Shown one piece after another: positions 33,595 through 42,693 of a stretch of DNA of 64,000 bases. The position numbers and the translations under genes were made by a program. Each line of letters starts with the position of its first letter. Within the stretch, counting starts at the first letter, position 1. Source of the DNA: Gammaproteobacteria bacterium (GTDB taxonomy: Bacteria; Pseudomonadota; Gammaproteobacteria; Xanthomonadales; SZUA-36); NCBI GenBank assembly GCA_021772935.1, contig JAJFLA010000055.1, positions 1 to 64,000 of the forward strand, read 5' to 3'. A model generated the notes under the pieces. The model was given only the letters and a program-made list of their open reading frames with translations, was not told where the DNA came from and did no database searches.

Positions 33595-34819
33595 TTGCCA
33601 TTTTCGCGATTGCCTCAATACGCACCTGTCGCAGATGTTCACCTATCTGCGCACCGCTGATACCTTGCAGGTCGAGATCACGGGCACGGATGAGTGCGAC
33701 CTCGCGGTATACCGCTTGCAGATAGTCGCCCTGTGGATAAGACCGTTGATCCATCCCTTCTCGACCCCGATAATCAGCCTCGCAAGCTGCTACAAAATTC
33801 GCCAATAGTTCCGGCTGGCGGAAGACATCCAGTCTCTCCAGCAAACGCAGGACCGTCGCTGGCCGAGCTTCGAGTATTCGGTGACAATCAAGATGCCATG
33901 CACACACCTTACGGGCAAGATCATGAAACGCATTCGGAACTTTCATGCGACTGCAAACAGCATCCACCAACGGCACACCCGCAGCTTCGTGGCCTCTATG
34001 TGACGGCCAGTCCTGTGGTGGTGTAAGACCTTTGCCAAGATCATGCAATAACACTGCAAAAACGACGTTGGCTGCACCCTGACGCATGTCCGCCGCTGCA
34101 TTCAAAGCCATTAGCAGGTGCACCCCGGTGTCTATTTCGGGATGATATTTTTCTGGCTGGGGCACACCAAACAAGATGTTAACTTCCGGCAGCAACACCT
34201 CCAGCGCACCACACTCGCGTAACACATTGACAAATTTTGCGGGTCGGTCTGTTTTCATGGCCCGTTCAAATTCACGCCAGATACGCTCAGCCGCCAGGTG
34301 TTGAAGCTCGTCGGAAAGTGTTATCTCACGCATCAATGTCAGTGTTGATTCATGTACGCGAAAACCAAATTGTGAAAACCGGGCTGCAAAACGAGCAACG
34401 CGCAGCACCCTTAAAGGGTCTTCCACAAATGCTTCCGAAACATGACGCAAGGTTTTTTGTTCCAAATCCCGTTGACCACCATAGGGGTCAATCAGGCAGC
34501 CCTCTCGATCTTTCGCAATGGCATTGATGGTCAGGTCACGGCGTTGCAGGTCCTCTTCCAGTGTTACATCGGGATGAAAATCCACGTTAAAGCCATGGTA
34601 GCCATGACCTTGTTTTTTTTCGGTACGGGCCAGTGCATATTCCTCGCCAGTTTCCGGGTGCAGAAAAACAGGAAAAGAGGCACCAACCTGTTTGAACCCC
34701 TTATCCAGCATCTCGTTCGGTGTACTACCGACCACAACCCAGTCACGTTCCGCTGCTTGCAAGCCTAAAAGGCTATCGCGTACCGCACCACCAACGAGAT
34801 AGGTCTCGGCAGTTTTCAA
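33563..34819 (-). CDS. cca: tRNA CCA-adding enzyme (multifunctional, with HD domain)
   Basis: 418 aa. TYLVGGAVRDSLLG and ERDWVVVGST with the catalytic DxD region, RRDLTINAIA, the RVLRVARFAARF neck and an HD domain (VVFAVLLHDLGKG; HRGHEAAG) define the bacterial class II enzyme that adds or repairs tRNA 3' CCA ends. The last ten residues (KPGSDSNALP) and the stop are encoded by a REP-like repeat rather than native sequence. The start overlaps the next gene's stop by 4 nt. Confidence 0.95.
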   Translation of the reverse strand: MKTAETYLVGGAVRDSLLGLQAAERDWVVVGSTPNEMLDKGFKQVGASFPVFLHPETGEEYALARTEKKQGHGYHGFNVDFHPDVTLEEDLQRRDLTINAIAKDREGCLIDPYGGQRDLEQKTLRHVSEAFVEDPLRVLRVARFAARFSQFGFRVHESTLTLMREITLSDELQHLAAERIWREFERAMKTDRPAKFVNVLRECGALEVLLPEVNILFGVPQPEKYHPEIDTGVHLLMALNAAADMRQGAANVVFAVLLHDLGKGLTPPQDWPSHRGHEAAGVPLVDAVCSRMKVPNAFHDLARKVCAWHLDCHRILEARPATVLRLLERLDVFRQPELLANFVAACEADYRGREGMDQRSYPQGDYLQAVYREVALIRARDLDLQGISGAQIGEHLRQVRIEAIAKMAKPGSDSNALP

Positions 34820-35754
34820 CGCCGTGGCTGCCGCCGTAAGTTCTGTAACCGATGTTGATGAGTCGAACCGGTGAGGTAATACGGAACCACCAGTTCGATC
34901 GCTCGTGGATCAATGCCAAAATATGCAAAACCATTTTGGTTACTTGTGTTGTCGGTTTTCAGTGACAAAAAATTGTCCCACGAAAAAGGCTTACCCGGCA
35001 CCAGGCCCATCAACAATGCCATACTCGCTGACAACGGCCCAGGCAGGCCGATGATACGTCGGCTCTGGCCCATGTTGTTTGCAGTCCATTCCACCAACTC
35101 TTTCAGAGTAAAGCTTTGCGGGCCAGCCAGTTGGTAGCTCTTACCCCAGGTCATGGGGTCTTCCAATGAAGCGGCCATGACTGTCGCCACATCTTCAGCA
35201 AAGACGGGTTGCAGACGTGCATTGGGGCAGGCCAGCGGCATCACTGGCATCAAACTCAACATGCGTGCAAACCGATTGAAAAACTGGTCACCCTGGCCAA
35301 AGATAACCGATGGTTGAAAAATGCTGATATTCAGGTCATCTGCGACCCGTAAAAGTGTCTCAGCCTCACCTTTACTTTTCAAATAATGGCTTTTGCCCTG
35401 GCCAGCGTGTAAAGCACTGAGGTGAAGTAAACGTAAAACACCTGCCTGTCGGCAGGCCGCAATAATAGATTCAACCAGTTCAACATGGACTCTGTGAAAA
35501 CCCTGTCCGCCACGACCGCTCTCATTCAGGATACCGGCCATGCTGACGACAGCATCGGCACCGGCAAACTGTTCAGCTAGCTCATCAACGTCGTATACGT
35601 TGGCCTGAACCAGCTCAACTCCCGGTAACATGTCTATGCGACTGCGGCGTACCGCGGCACGGGTCAGCACAACGCAATGATGTTGTTCAGATGTCAGTGT
35701 ACGTAAAAGATATCCGCCAAAAAACCCACTGGCCCCTACCAATACAATTCGCAT
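34816..35754 (-). CDS. NDUFA9-like NAD(P)-binding SDR epimerase/dehydratase family protein
   Basis: 312 aa, extended atypical SDR. The N-terminal Rossmann motif is VLVGASGFFGGYLLRTL, with DAVVSMAGILNESGRGGQGF next and IFQPSVIFGQGDQFFNRFAR later, matching the complex I NDUFA9 subunit family. The YxxxK catalytic pair is not obvious (YLKSKGEAE), so it may bind a nucleotide without redox activity. It sits between slt and cca and overlaps cca by ATGA. Physiological role unknown; quinone- or membrane-related functions are suggested for relatives. Confidence 0.75.
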   Translation of the reverse strand: MRIVLVGASGFFGGYLLRTLTSEQHHCVVLTRAAVRRSRIDMLPGVELVQANVYDVDELAEQFAGADAVVSMAGILNESGRGGQGFHRVHVELVESIIAACRQAGVLRLLHLSALHAGQGKSHYLKSKGEAETLLRVADDLNISIFQPSVIFGQGDQFFNRFARMLSLMPVMPLACPNARLQPVFAEDVATVMAASLEDPMTWGKSYQLAGPQSFTLKELVEWTANNMGQSRRIIGLPGPLSASMALLMGLVPGKPFSWDNFLSLKTDNTSNQNGFAYFGIDPRAIELVVPYYLTGSTHQHRLQNLRRQPRR

Positions 35755-35755
35755 G

Positions 35756-37747
35756 TCACTTCCTCAAAACCGTTTCATTATCTTGACCCCGGCACACCAC
35801 TTCTGTGTAGCCCCTGACGCCTATCTTACCGGATTCAATGTGTGGCATTCTGCTTGAAACACGTTTTACCGTTCCGCCCAGGCGCCAATCGTACAGTGTC
35901 GCGAAGGCCAGCACGCGTGGAATGTAATCGCGTGTTTCAAAATATGGCAGCGTTTCTATCCACACCGCGGCTTCGCCCAGTGGGCGGTCTTCCAGCCAGC
36001 GATTGACGGCGTTGGGGCCGGCATTATACGAGCCTGATGCCAGCACTGGGTTGTGCTCGTAGTCCTCAAACAAATCTCCCATGTACGCCGTTCCTATGGG
36101 TAGGTTGGCGGCTGCTGTTTTCAGTTGTGCGCTACCGCTCCAGGTCAGGCCGTGTTTTTTTGCTACCCGTTTACCAGTCGCCGGTGTCACCTGCATCAAA
36201 CCCAATGCATTGGCCGAAGAACGCGCCGTCTCCATCATGGCGCTTTCTGAACGTATGGTGCCATAAACCCAGGCAGGGTCCAGTTGATTGGCTGCAGCTG
36301 CACGTTTGATTTCCGCTTGCCATATCAACGGAAATCGCCATTCATAAAAATCCAAATCACCGCTGTTGCCAAGCATAAAAATTGTCCTGTCATACCAATT
36401 TTCCCGGTGCGCCAATGCGGCCGCAGTTTTCAACTCCTCGACGAGAAGGTGATTTGTCGCCAATGACCATTCTCCAACAGCCCAATCGTGCAACTGTGCT
36501 TTTTTTAATTCAAGCGCTCGGCGGAAACCCTCAAGGTTGGCAATACGCTCTATCTCGCTTACGTCTATATCAGGTTGTCGGGGACAAATGTTATACCTGA
36601 GACCGAGCTCATCGGCGGCCAAAAACCCATAATAATTGGCCTTGTTTGCCAGCTCCCGTAACGGCGCTGAGGGCGCTCTCACCTGCCCTGACCGCAAACC
36701 AGCCTGTGCCAGCCAATAACGCCATCGATCATCATTTCGTGTTTCTTCGGGCATTTGCTCAATGACCATTGCGACCCCGGTCCAGTCTTGTCTGCTGAGC
36801 AAAAACCGTGCCCACCATTCCAGTAATTGCGAATCACGATATACAACCGGTACACGGACCATGTGTGTGTCCGTGCCATCTTCCAATTCCACCGCTGAAT
36901 ACAGGGCGATATCCCGTAACAACTCTGCTCTTTTTGTCTCTCCCCAGTTAAAACGACTATCCAGAACTTGGAATTTTTTCGCCGCCAAACCAGCATCCTT
37001 TCGTGCCAGCCATTGCAACGAGGTTGCCGTGATCATGCGGGTTATTTCGTTATCCGGCCAGCTTCGTGTTCGCTCCAGCCTTGAATAACCAGAGCGACTC
37101 AACTTTTGCCAGTCCTGTAACCAGCGTCGTTGTTGACTGGCAACAAAACGCGCCAGGTAAAGGGTCAGGCTCCGGTTGTCAGCTGCCATGGCCAGTTGAA
37201 TCCGCTGCCAGGCGAGACTTTCTGATATGCCGTCATTTTTTATCAACCAGGCAAACACAGGGTTGCATTCATCCGGTTGGGATTTGCCTGTCACCCACAA
37301 ATTTTGTGCTTCGCGCAAAACACCATCGGTCTGTTTCAAAATGATCTGCCCGCGGACACGCTGACACCTGAGGACAGTGTCGCTAACACCTTCAGAATTT
37401 GCCACCAGCTCCGCCCAGCGCCCTTTTTTCGCAAGCGAGTTCAACCAGGAAGCACGCAAACCAGCCGAAAACGCCCAGCCCTGGTAGGTTTCGAGGAATC
37501 CCGACATTTCATCCACCGGCACGTTGGCACGGCGGTAGCGGTAGTCCTCATATTGCAGGTAAGGAAATAGCACATAACCCTGGAGCGTGTTCTTGATCTG
37601 GTTGAATCGGGTGTGATCACCCTGTTTTGCTGCTGCCCACGCGATTCTAAATTGTGTAAGCTCGGATACACCAGTACGACCGGATGCCATTGTCATACTG
37701 CTAAAAGCAAACAATGACACCGCCAATAGATTTACAAACCGCCGCAT
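35756..37747 (-). CDS. slt: Soluble lytic murein transglycosylase
   Basis: About 663 aa, normal Slt70 size. A signal peptide (VNLLAVSLFAFSSMTMASG) is followed by the long helical superhelix domain and, near the C-terminus, the catalytic SLT domain: IRSESAMMETARSSANALGL with catalytic Glu, MQVTPATGKRVAKKHG, NLPIGTAYMGDLFEDYEHNP and ASGSYNAGPNAVNRWL. It cleaves peptidoglycan to 1,6-anhydro-muropeptides in the periplasm. The start MRRFVNLL is preferred over an ATG 33 nt upstream because it puts the signal peptide at the N-terminus. Confidence 0.94.
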   Translation of the reverse strand: MRRFVNLLAVSLFAFSSMTMASGRTGVSELTQFRIAWAAAKQGDHTRFNQIKNTLQGYVLFPYLQYEDYRYRRANVPVDEMSGFLETYQGWAFSAGLRASWLNSLAKKGRWAELVANSEGVSDTVLRCQRVRGQIILKQTDGVLREAQNLWVTGKSQPDECNPVFAWLIKNDGISESLAWQRIQLAMAADNRSLTLYLARFVASQQRRWLQDWQKLSRSGYSRLERTRSWPDNEITRMITATSLQWLARKDAGLAAKKFQVLDSRFNWGETKRAELLRDIALYSAVELEDGTDTHMVRVPVVYRDSQLLEWWARFLLSRQDWTGVAMVIEQMPEETRNDDRWRYWLAQAGLRSGQVRAPSAPLRELANKANYYGFLAADELGLRYNICPRQPDIDVSEIERIANLEGFRRALELKKAQLHDWAVGEWSLATNHLLVEELKTAAALAHRENWYDRTIFMLGNSGDLDFYEWRFPLIWQAEIKRAAAANQLDPAWVYGTIRSESAMMETARSSANALGLMQVTPATGKRVAKKHGLTWSGSAQLKTAAANLPIGTAYMGDLFEDYEHNPVLASGSYNAGPNAVNRWLEDRPLGEAAVWIETLPYFETRDYIPRVLAFATLYDWRLGGTVKRVSSRMPHIESGKIGVRGYTEVVCRGQDNETVLRK

Positions 37748-37894
37748 GACGGTAGCCTGGGTTATGCTAGTGTAGTGCATCGTATTTCAAAGATAATCTC
37801 ACCGATGGTGTCATTAGACATCCTAATTTATGCAAATGCAGTCTACGCCGCAAGCCAGATCGAAGAATACCCGGCATGAACCTCAAACACACAC

Positions 37895-38671
37895 ATGATT
37901 TGGCTTGAATACGCACTAACAGGAGTTTTTGCCGGCTTCCTTGCGGGTTACCTTGGCATCGGTGGCGGATTGGTTCTTGTACCGGTGCTGAGTTGGTTAT
38001 TCAGCCGCGATCCAGCGATCGCAGGTATAGCTGTTCAGATGGCGGTTGCCACGTCTCTCGCCACCATGTTGTTTACATCGATGAGCTCGTTGCTTGCGCA
38101 CCATAAACGCGGTGCCATTGTATGGTCGTTGGTCAAACAATTGCTTCCCGGCTTGCTGGCTGGCGCTCTGCTTGGAAGCATCATTGCTGATCGCATAGGT
38201 AACGAAGTGCTTGGCCTTGTTTTTGGTATTTATGCACTCATTGTCGCTCTACAGATGCTGTGCAGAACTGATAAGCAGGGAAACCGGTCTCTGCCCGGGC
38301 GGTTTCCAGTTACTGGCACAGGTTTTGGCATAGGCATGGTCTCCAGCCTTCTGGGTATTGGTGGTGGCAGTATGACCGTACCCTGGTTATTGTGGCACGG
38401 TCAGCAAGTTCGGAACGCTGTAGCTACAGCTGCGGCTTGCGGCTATCCAATTGCCCTTGCAGGTACGGTGGGGTTTATATGGCTGGGGGCAAACAATTCA
38501 TCCGTACCCACTCTGGGTTATGTGCATTTGCAAGCGCTTGCTGGCATTACCCTGTTCAGTATATTTGCAGCACCTTTGGGTGTTGCAGCCGTACACCGAA
38601 GCTCCCCTTTGTTAACAAAAAGATTCTTTGCTCTGTTTCTGCTGGCGGTTGCCATGAAAATGCTGCTGTAG
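37895..38671 (+). CDS. TauE/SafE-family membrane permease
   Basis: 258 aa with about eight membrane helices. Duplicated glycine motifs AGYLGIGGGLVLVPVLSWLF and SSLLGIGGGSMTVPWLLWHG are the hallmark of this family of sulfite/organosulfonate exporters or uptake proteins. The actual substrate is not known. It is a single gene between divergently read slt and convergent ntrY, with 18 nt to the latter. Confidence 0.85.
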   Translation: MIWLEYALTGVFAGFLAGYLGIGGGLVLVPVLSWLFSRDPAIAGIAVQMAVATSLATMLFTSMSSLLAHHKRGAIVWSLVKQLLPGLLAGALLGSIIADRIGNEVLGLVFGIYALIVALQMLCRTDKQGNRSLPGRFPVTGTGFGIGMVSSLLGIGGGSMTVPWLLWHGQQVRNAVATAAACGYPIALAGTVGFIWLGANNSSVPTLGYVHLQALAGITLFSIFAAPLGVAAVHRSSPLLTKRFFALFLLAVAMKMLL

Positions 38672-38689
38672 TGTCAACTTGACACCTGA

Positions 38690-40873
38690 CTAACCCGATA
38701 AAGGCAGGATTATTGTAGTACAAGCACCGCCAACTGTCGGGTTATGGATGGAGATGCGACCATCATGTTCGCCGACAATTTTGCGGCAAATGGCCAGACC
38801 GAGACCACTACCATGGGTTTTGAATGTCACATACGGCTCAAAGGGTTTGTCCAATACCGCCTCGGGATAACCGGGGCCACGATCACTGACCTCCACCTCC
38901 AACCACTTTTTACCAGCCTGTGTAATGAGTCTTGTACGAATATAAACCTCTGCAAATTCACCTTCCGTCACAGCCTCACTTGAGTTGGCCACTAAATTGT
39001 GTAGCAACTGTCGGATTTGACCACTATCTACAGACAAACCCGGTGGCCCAGTAATCAGCCTCAGGTGAAACTGAACCCGTTGGTCCTCGTGCTGGTACAG
39101 CGCAACAACATCTTTAACCAGCTGGTCAAGAGCCATTGGCATGCGTTCCATTTGTGGTCCTTGTGCATAATCTCCAAAGGCATCAACCAGAGTCCTTAAT
39201 GCTTCAACCTGCGAAACAATGGTTCCGGTAGCGTGCTCCAGCATTTTGCTGTCTTTGTTGTCCAGCTTACTCATAAGTTTTAGCTGCAAGCGTTCCGCAG
39301 CCAGGCGGATAGGTGTCAATGGGTTTTTCACTTCGTGGGCCAACCGGCGAGCCACTTCAGCCCAGGCTGCCTCTCGTTGTGCCTGGTTAAGCATGGTGAC
39401 ATCATCAAAAACAATGACTGTGCCACCTGCGTGGCTTATGTTTTTACCCAGGTGTGAACCACGCACCAATAAGACCAACGTTTGCCCGTGAGCATTCAAA
39501 CGTATTTCCTTTTGCCACTCAGCTGGCCCACGACTCATTTGCCACCTGATCAACTCAGCTAGTGGGGCCAGAAAGGGAGCCATTTCGGCACGTTCAGCCA
39601 GGTTTTGTCCGGCAAAAAAACCGGCTGGCATACCCAGCACCTCTTCAGCAGCAGCGTTAACCGTCACGACAGTCTGATTGTTGTTCAGCGTCAACACACC
39701 AGCGGTAAGGCTGCTCAGAACGGTTTCAAGATACTCGCTTTGCGACTGCAACTGAGCCCTGCTGTGCTCGGCTTCTTCACTTGCGCTGGTCAGGGCTTCA
39801 GTCATTTGATTAAAAGACTGCACCAGGAAACCCAGTTCATCACGGGTCTCAGCCTGAATTTCATAAGCCAGGCCGCCAGCTGCGATTTCACGGGTCGCCT
39901 GTGCAAGTTTGGAAATTGGGGTTACCATCCTGCGTGCGACATTCAGCGCAGCGAGTATGGCGAGCAGTACGGCCAACAATAACACCAGCGACAGGATCAG
40001 AATAAAACTTTGCTTCAGTGGTTCACGCAGATAACTAAGGTTTTGGTAACGGTGGTATTCCTTTTCTATTTCACTGGCGAGCGAAGTGATTGATTCCGGC
40101 AGAGGGTAGATGGCTTGTAACAAATAGCCCTTCCCTCCCGGCACATTGAAAGAAAGGCGTTGAATCACACGAATAAGTAAAATACCATCGGCTACCGGTT
40201 CTGCCGCAGCATATTCACCCTGATCCAGGGCCTGTAGCAATGCATAATCACCCGGTCGTTCGGGGAGGTCGGCAAGTATATTGATATTTGCACTGGCCAC
40301 CAATCGACCATCGCTTTCCAGTACTGAAAGCTCCAATGGTCCGGCAGCACTGACATTCTCCAGTAGAGCCCTACGCACTGAATCCACATCATCATCGGGG
40401 TTATCAATTTCCCGACTCAGACGGCGCACCTGATTACGAACCTCCAGGGTCCGGTTTTCCAGGAACTGCTGACCCAGTTTCAATGAGTCGGCAAGTGCCG
40501 ACTCCACACCCACATCGAACCAGCTATCGACTGTCCGGGTCAGGAAATAGGCCGAAAAAAAGTAAACGATCAAAGCGGGTGGCAGCGACAAAACCAGGAA
40601 GTACCGGACCCAGCGGGCTGACAACATGGCACCGGGTGCGTGCTCCCGGACTTTTCTGGTCAGTGATATAACGCGGTGAAATATAGCAGCCAATACAACG
40701 AGCAACGCAAAAACAGTCAACAGCAGTACCCATACATATGGCTGGCTAAGACCACTGGCGTCTTGTTGAACATTGCTCACAAGAATCAATGATGCAAGCA
40801 AAGCGCCCAAGCCCACTGCCACTGGCAACAGCACCAACACAAGACGTCTTACACGCTTAATATGAAAGGCCAC
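38690..40873 (-). CDS. ntrY: NtrY-like sensor histidine kinase
   Basis: About 727 aa. Several membrane helices (LVLVLLPVAVGLGALLASLI; YVWVLLLTVFALLVVLAAIF; FILILSLVLLLAVLLAILAA) are followed by HAMP (RRMVTPISKLAQATREIAAG), PAS with LTAGVLTLNNNQTVVTVN, HisKA with the phospho-His in RRLAHEVKNPLTPIRLAAER, and HATPase with HNLVANSSEAVTEG, DRGPGYP and GSGLGLAICRKIVGEH. NtrY senses nitrogen or redox state in relatives. The start is uncertain: GTG 40873 has GGAG 8 nt upstream and overlaps the DUF4390 gene. ntrX does not follow; tauE does. Confidence 0.88.
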   Translation of the reverse strand: MAFHIKRVRRLVLVLLPVAVGLGALLASLILVSNVQQDASGLSQPYVWVLLLTVFALLVVLAAIFHRVISLTRKVREHAPGAMLSARWVRYFLVLSLPPALIVYFFSAYFLTRTVDSWFDVGVESALADSLKLGQQFLENRTLEVRNQVRRLSREIDNPDDDVDSVRRALLENVSAAGPLELSVLESDGRLVASANINILADLPERPGDYALLQALDQGEYAAAEPVADGILLIRVIQRLSFNVPGGKGYLLQAIYPLPESITSLASEIEKEYHRYQNLSYLREPLKQSFILILSLVLLLAVLLAILAALNVARRMVTPISKLAQATREIAAGGLAYEIQAETRDELGFLVQSFNQMTEALTSASEEAEHSRAQLQSQSEYLETVLSSLTAGVLTLNNNQTVVTVNAAAEEVLGMPAGFFAGQNLAERAEMAPFLAPLAELIRWQMSRGPAEWQKEIRLNAHGQTLVLLVRGSHLGKNISHAGGTVIVFDDVTMLNQAQREAAWAEVARRLAHEVKNPLTPIRLAAERLQLKLMSKLDNKDSKMLEHATGTIVSQVEALRTLVDAFGDYAQGPQMERMPMALDQLVKDVVALYQHEDQRVQFHLRLITGPPGLSVDSGQIRQLLHNLVANSSEAVTEGEFAEVYIRTRLITQAGKKWLEVEVSDRGPGYPEAVLDKPFEPYVTFKTHGSGLGLAICRKIVGEHDGRISIHNPTVGGACTTIILPLSG

Positions 40874-41400
40874 ACCGACCACTCCGAATTGTGCTGCCAA
40901 CTGGATGAAAACCAGGTGGGCAATTGCATAGGTGCCGGTAAACGGCTTTCATCCAGGCGAACGCGGGTACGTAACTCATAACTTCCAGCTAATAGTGGAC
41001 CGGTAGACAATTGGATATTTAAATCATCAATAGCTGCGAGTAAATGGCGCAATCGAGGGAAGGTCTGCAACTCACCAGTTCCTTCTCTTGACAACTGGTA
41101 ACGTTCACTCAAAGGCAAGAATCGAAGTTGGAACCGCCTGATGTCCTGCCGATCAACTATCATGATATTGTCTTTATGCAACTCCACTTCTAACCTGATG
41201 GTTAACGTTACACCATGCTCCAGCGCTTCACGCGCTTGCTGGCTCAGTTCAAGATTTTGATGCAGATGAATATTCAGGGACTGGTAGGCGCGGCTGACCG
41301 ATACATTATTAATGCTAAAGCCATAATCAACAGCGCCTTCCGAACTGCATCCGGCAAGAAAAATTACTACGCTGCTAAGAAGACTTACGCAAAACCGCAT
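40849..41400 (-). CDS. DUF4390 lipoprotein
   Basis: About 183 aa. The start MRFCVSLLSSVVIFLAGCSS contains a clear lipobox (LAGC), so it is a predicted lipoprotein. The rest matches DUF4390: SVSRAYQSLNIHLHQNLELS, RQDIRRFQLRFLPLSERYQL and LAGSYELRTRVRLDESRLPA. The family lies between rsmB and ntrY in many gammaproteobacteria and is thought to belong with the NtrYX sensor. It overlaps rsmB (26 nt) upstream and ntrY downstream. Function unknown. Confidence 0.85.
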   Translation of the reverse strand: MRFCVSLLSSVVIFLAGCSSEGAVDYGFSINNVSVSRAYQSLNIHLHQNLELSQQAREALEHGVTLTIRLEVELHKDNIMIVDRQDIRRFQLRFLPLSERYQLSREGTGELQTFPRLRHLLAAIDDLNIQLSTGPLLAGSYELRTRVRLDESRLPAPMQLPTWFSSSWQHNSEWSVWPFILSV

Positions 41401-42676
41401 AAAAGAACCCATCCATCTGAGCTTCCCCTGGCAAGATCTGGCGACCGAATGGTTCGACCATGCCCCATTCTACAGCAGGTATCTCTACAGCTGCGTCAGT
41501 ATGTTGCTCCAGAAACTGATGAATTTGTTGGCTATTCTCGCGCTTTAACAATGAACAGGTGGCATAAACGAGGGTGCCACCGATTTCCAGCAATGGCCAC
41601 AAAGCGGCCAATAGAGCGGCCTGCGTTTGCACCGCGGCCTCCACCTGCTCGCTGTTACGGAGCCACTTGATTTCCGGGTGTCTGCGGATTACACCGGTCG
41701 CGCTACAGGGTGTATCCAGGAGAATTTTGTGGAATTTTTTCCCTTTCCACCAGCTTTCGATGTTGATCGCATCGGCCACTTGTGGCTCGGCGGTCAAACT
41801 CAGACGATTCAAAGTCTGGTGAATTTGCTCAACACGTTGTAGCTGTTTGTCCAGGATAGTCAATTCAATCCCGCTACAGCTCTCCAGCAAATGCGCCGTT
41901 TTCCCTCCTGGTGCGGCGCAGGCATCAAGGATTCGCTCTCCAGGCTGGGGAGCCAGCAAATCCCTCGCCAATTGCGCAGCGGGATCCTGTACAGAAAGCC
42001 AGCCCTTGTCAAAACCCGGTATGTTAACGACGGCTACAGCAGGGCTGATACTAATGGCGTCACGAGCATACGGGTGATCGCAAACTTCAAACCCTGCCAT
42101 TTTTAAATCATTTCGTAGGGTTGTTTCCTCTGCCAGTTGGCGGTTAATTCTCAGCCACAGTGGTGCCTGTCGGTTGTTGGCATCGGTAATGGTCTGCCAG
42201 TGCTCAGGCCAGTCCAGTTGAATTTCCTTTAGCATCCAGTCCGGGTGCGCAAACCGTTGCCTGGCATGCTCCAGTTTGTCCAGAAGTTGCTTTTGCTCAC
42301 GCTGGAATCGTCTCAGAACAGCATTAATCAAGCCAACCGCCCAAGGCTTGCCCAGTAATCGGGCACACTCCGCTGTTTCATTCACGGCAGCATGGCTGGC
42401 GGTTTGGTCATGCCACAGTTGTTGCAGGCCCAACAGTAACAATCGCTGCACATCCCGCTCACGTTTTTTAAGTGGTTTAGCGAGCAACTCGGCAGCCAAC
42501 CACTCCAGTGCTGTCAACCAGCGTAAAACCTCGTAAGTCAAATGTCTGGCGAAAGCATTATCACGACTGTCACGGAGTCTTGAAAGGGCCTTGCTATCAC
42601 CCAGATTCTTATTTGAATCCAGCACTTCTGACAGCGCATGGAGTGCTGCTAAGCGTGGATTTTGCGAGTTTTTCAT
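41375..42676 (-). CDS. rsmB: 16S rRNA m5C967 methyltransferase
   Basis: About 433 aa. An NusB-like N-terminal domain (NPRLAALHALSEVLDSNKNL; HAAVNETAECARLLGKPWAV) precedes the SAM domain with ILDACAAPGGKTAHLLE, LLDTPCSATGVIRRHPE with one catalytic Cys, and VYATCSLLKRENSQQIHQFL with the other. It methylates C967 of 16S rRNA. ATG 42676 is chosen; a TTG at 42700 would overlap fmt by 7 nt and is possible. It lies directly downstream of fmt. Confidence 0.93.
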   Translation of the reverse strand: MKNSQNPRLAALHALSEVLDSNKNLGDSKALSRLRDSRDNAFARHLTYEVLRWLTALEWLAAELLAKPLKKRERDVQRLLLLGLQQLWHDQTASHAAVNETAECARLLGKPWAVGLINAVLRRFQREQKQLLDKLEHARQRFAHPDWMLKEIQLDWPEHWQTITDANNRQAPLWLRINRQLAEETTLRNDLKMAGFEVCDHPYARDAISISPAVAVVNIPGFDKGWLSVQDPAAQLARDLLAPQPGERILDACAAPGGKTAHLLESCSGIELTILDKQLQRVEQIHQTLNRLSLTAEPQVADAINIESWWKGKKFHKILLDTPCSATGVIRRHPEIKWLRNSEQVEAAVQTQAALLAALWPLLEIGGTLVYATCSLLKRENSQQIHQFLEQHTDAAVEIPAVEWGMVEPFGRQILPGEAQMDGFFYAVLRKSS

Positions 42677-42693
42677 TTTTTTCGACAAACTAT

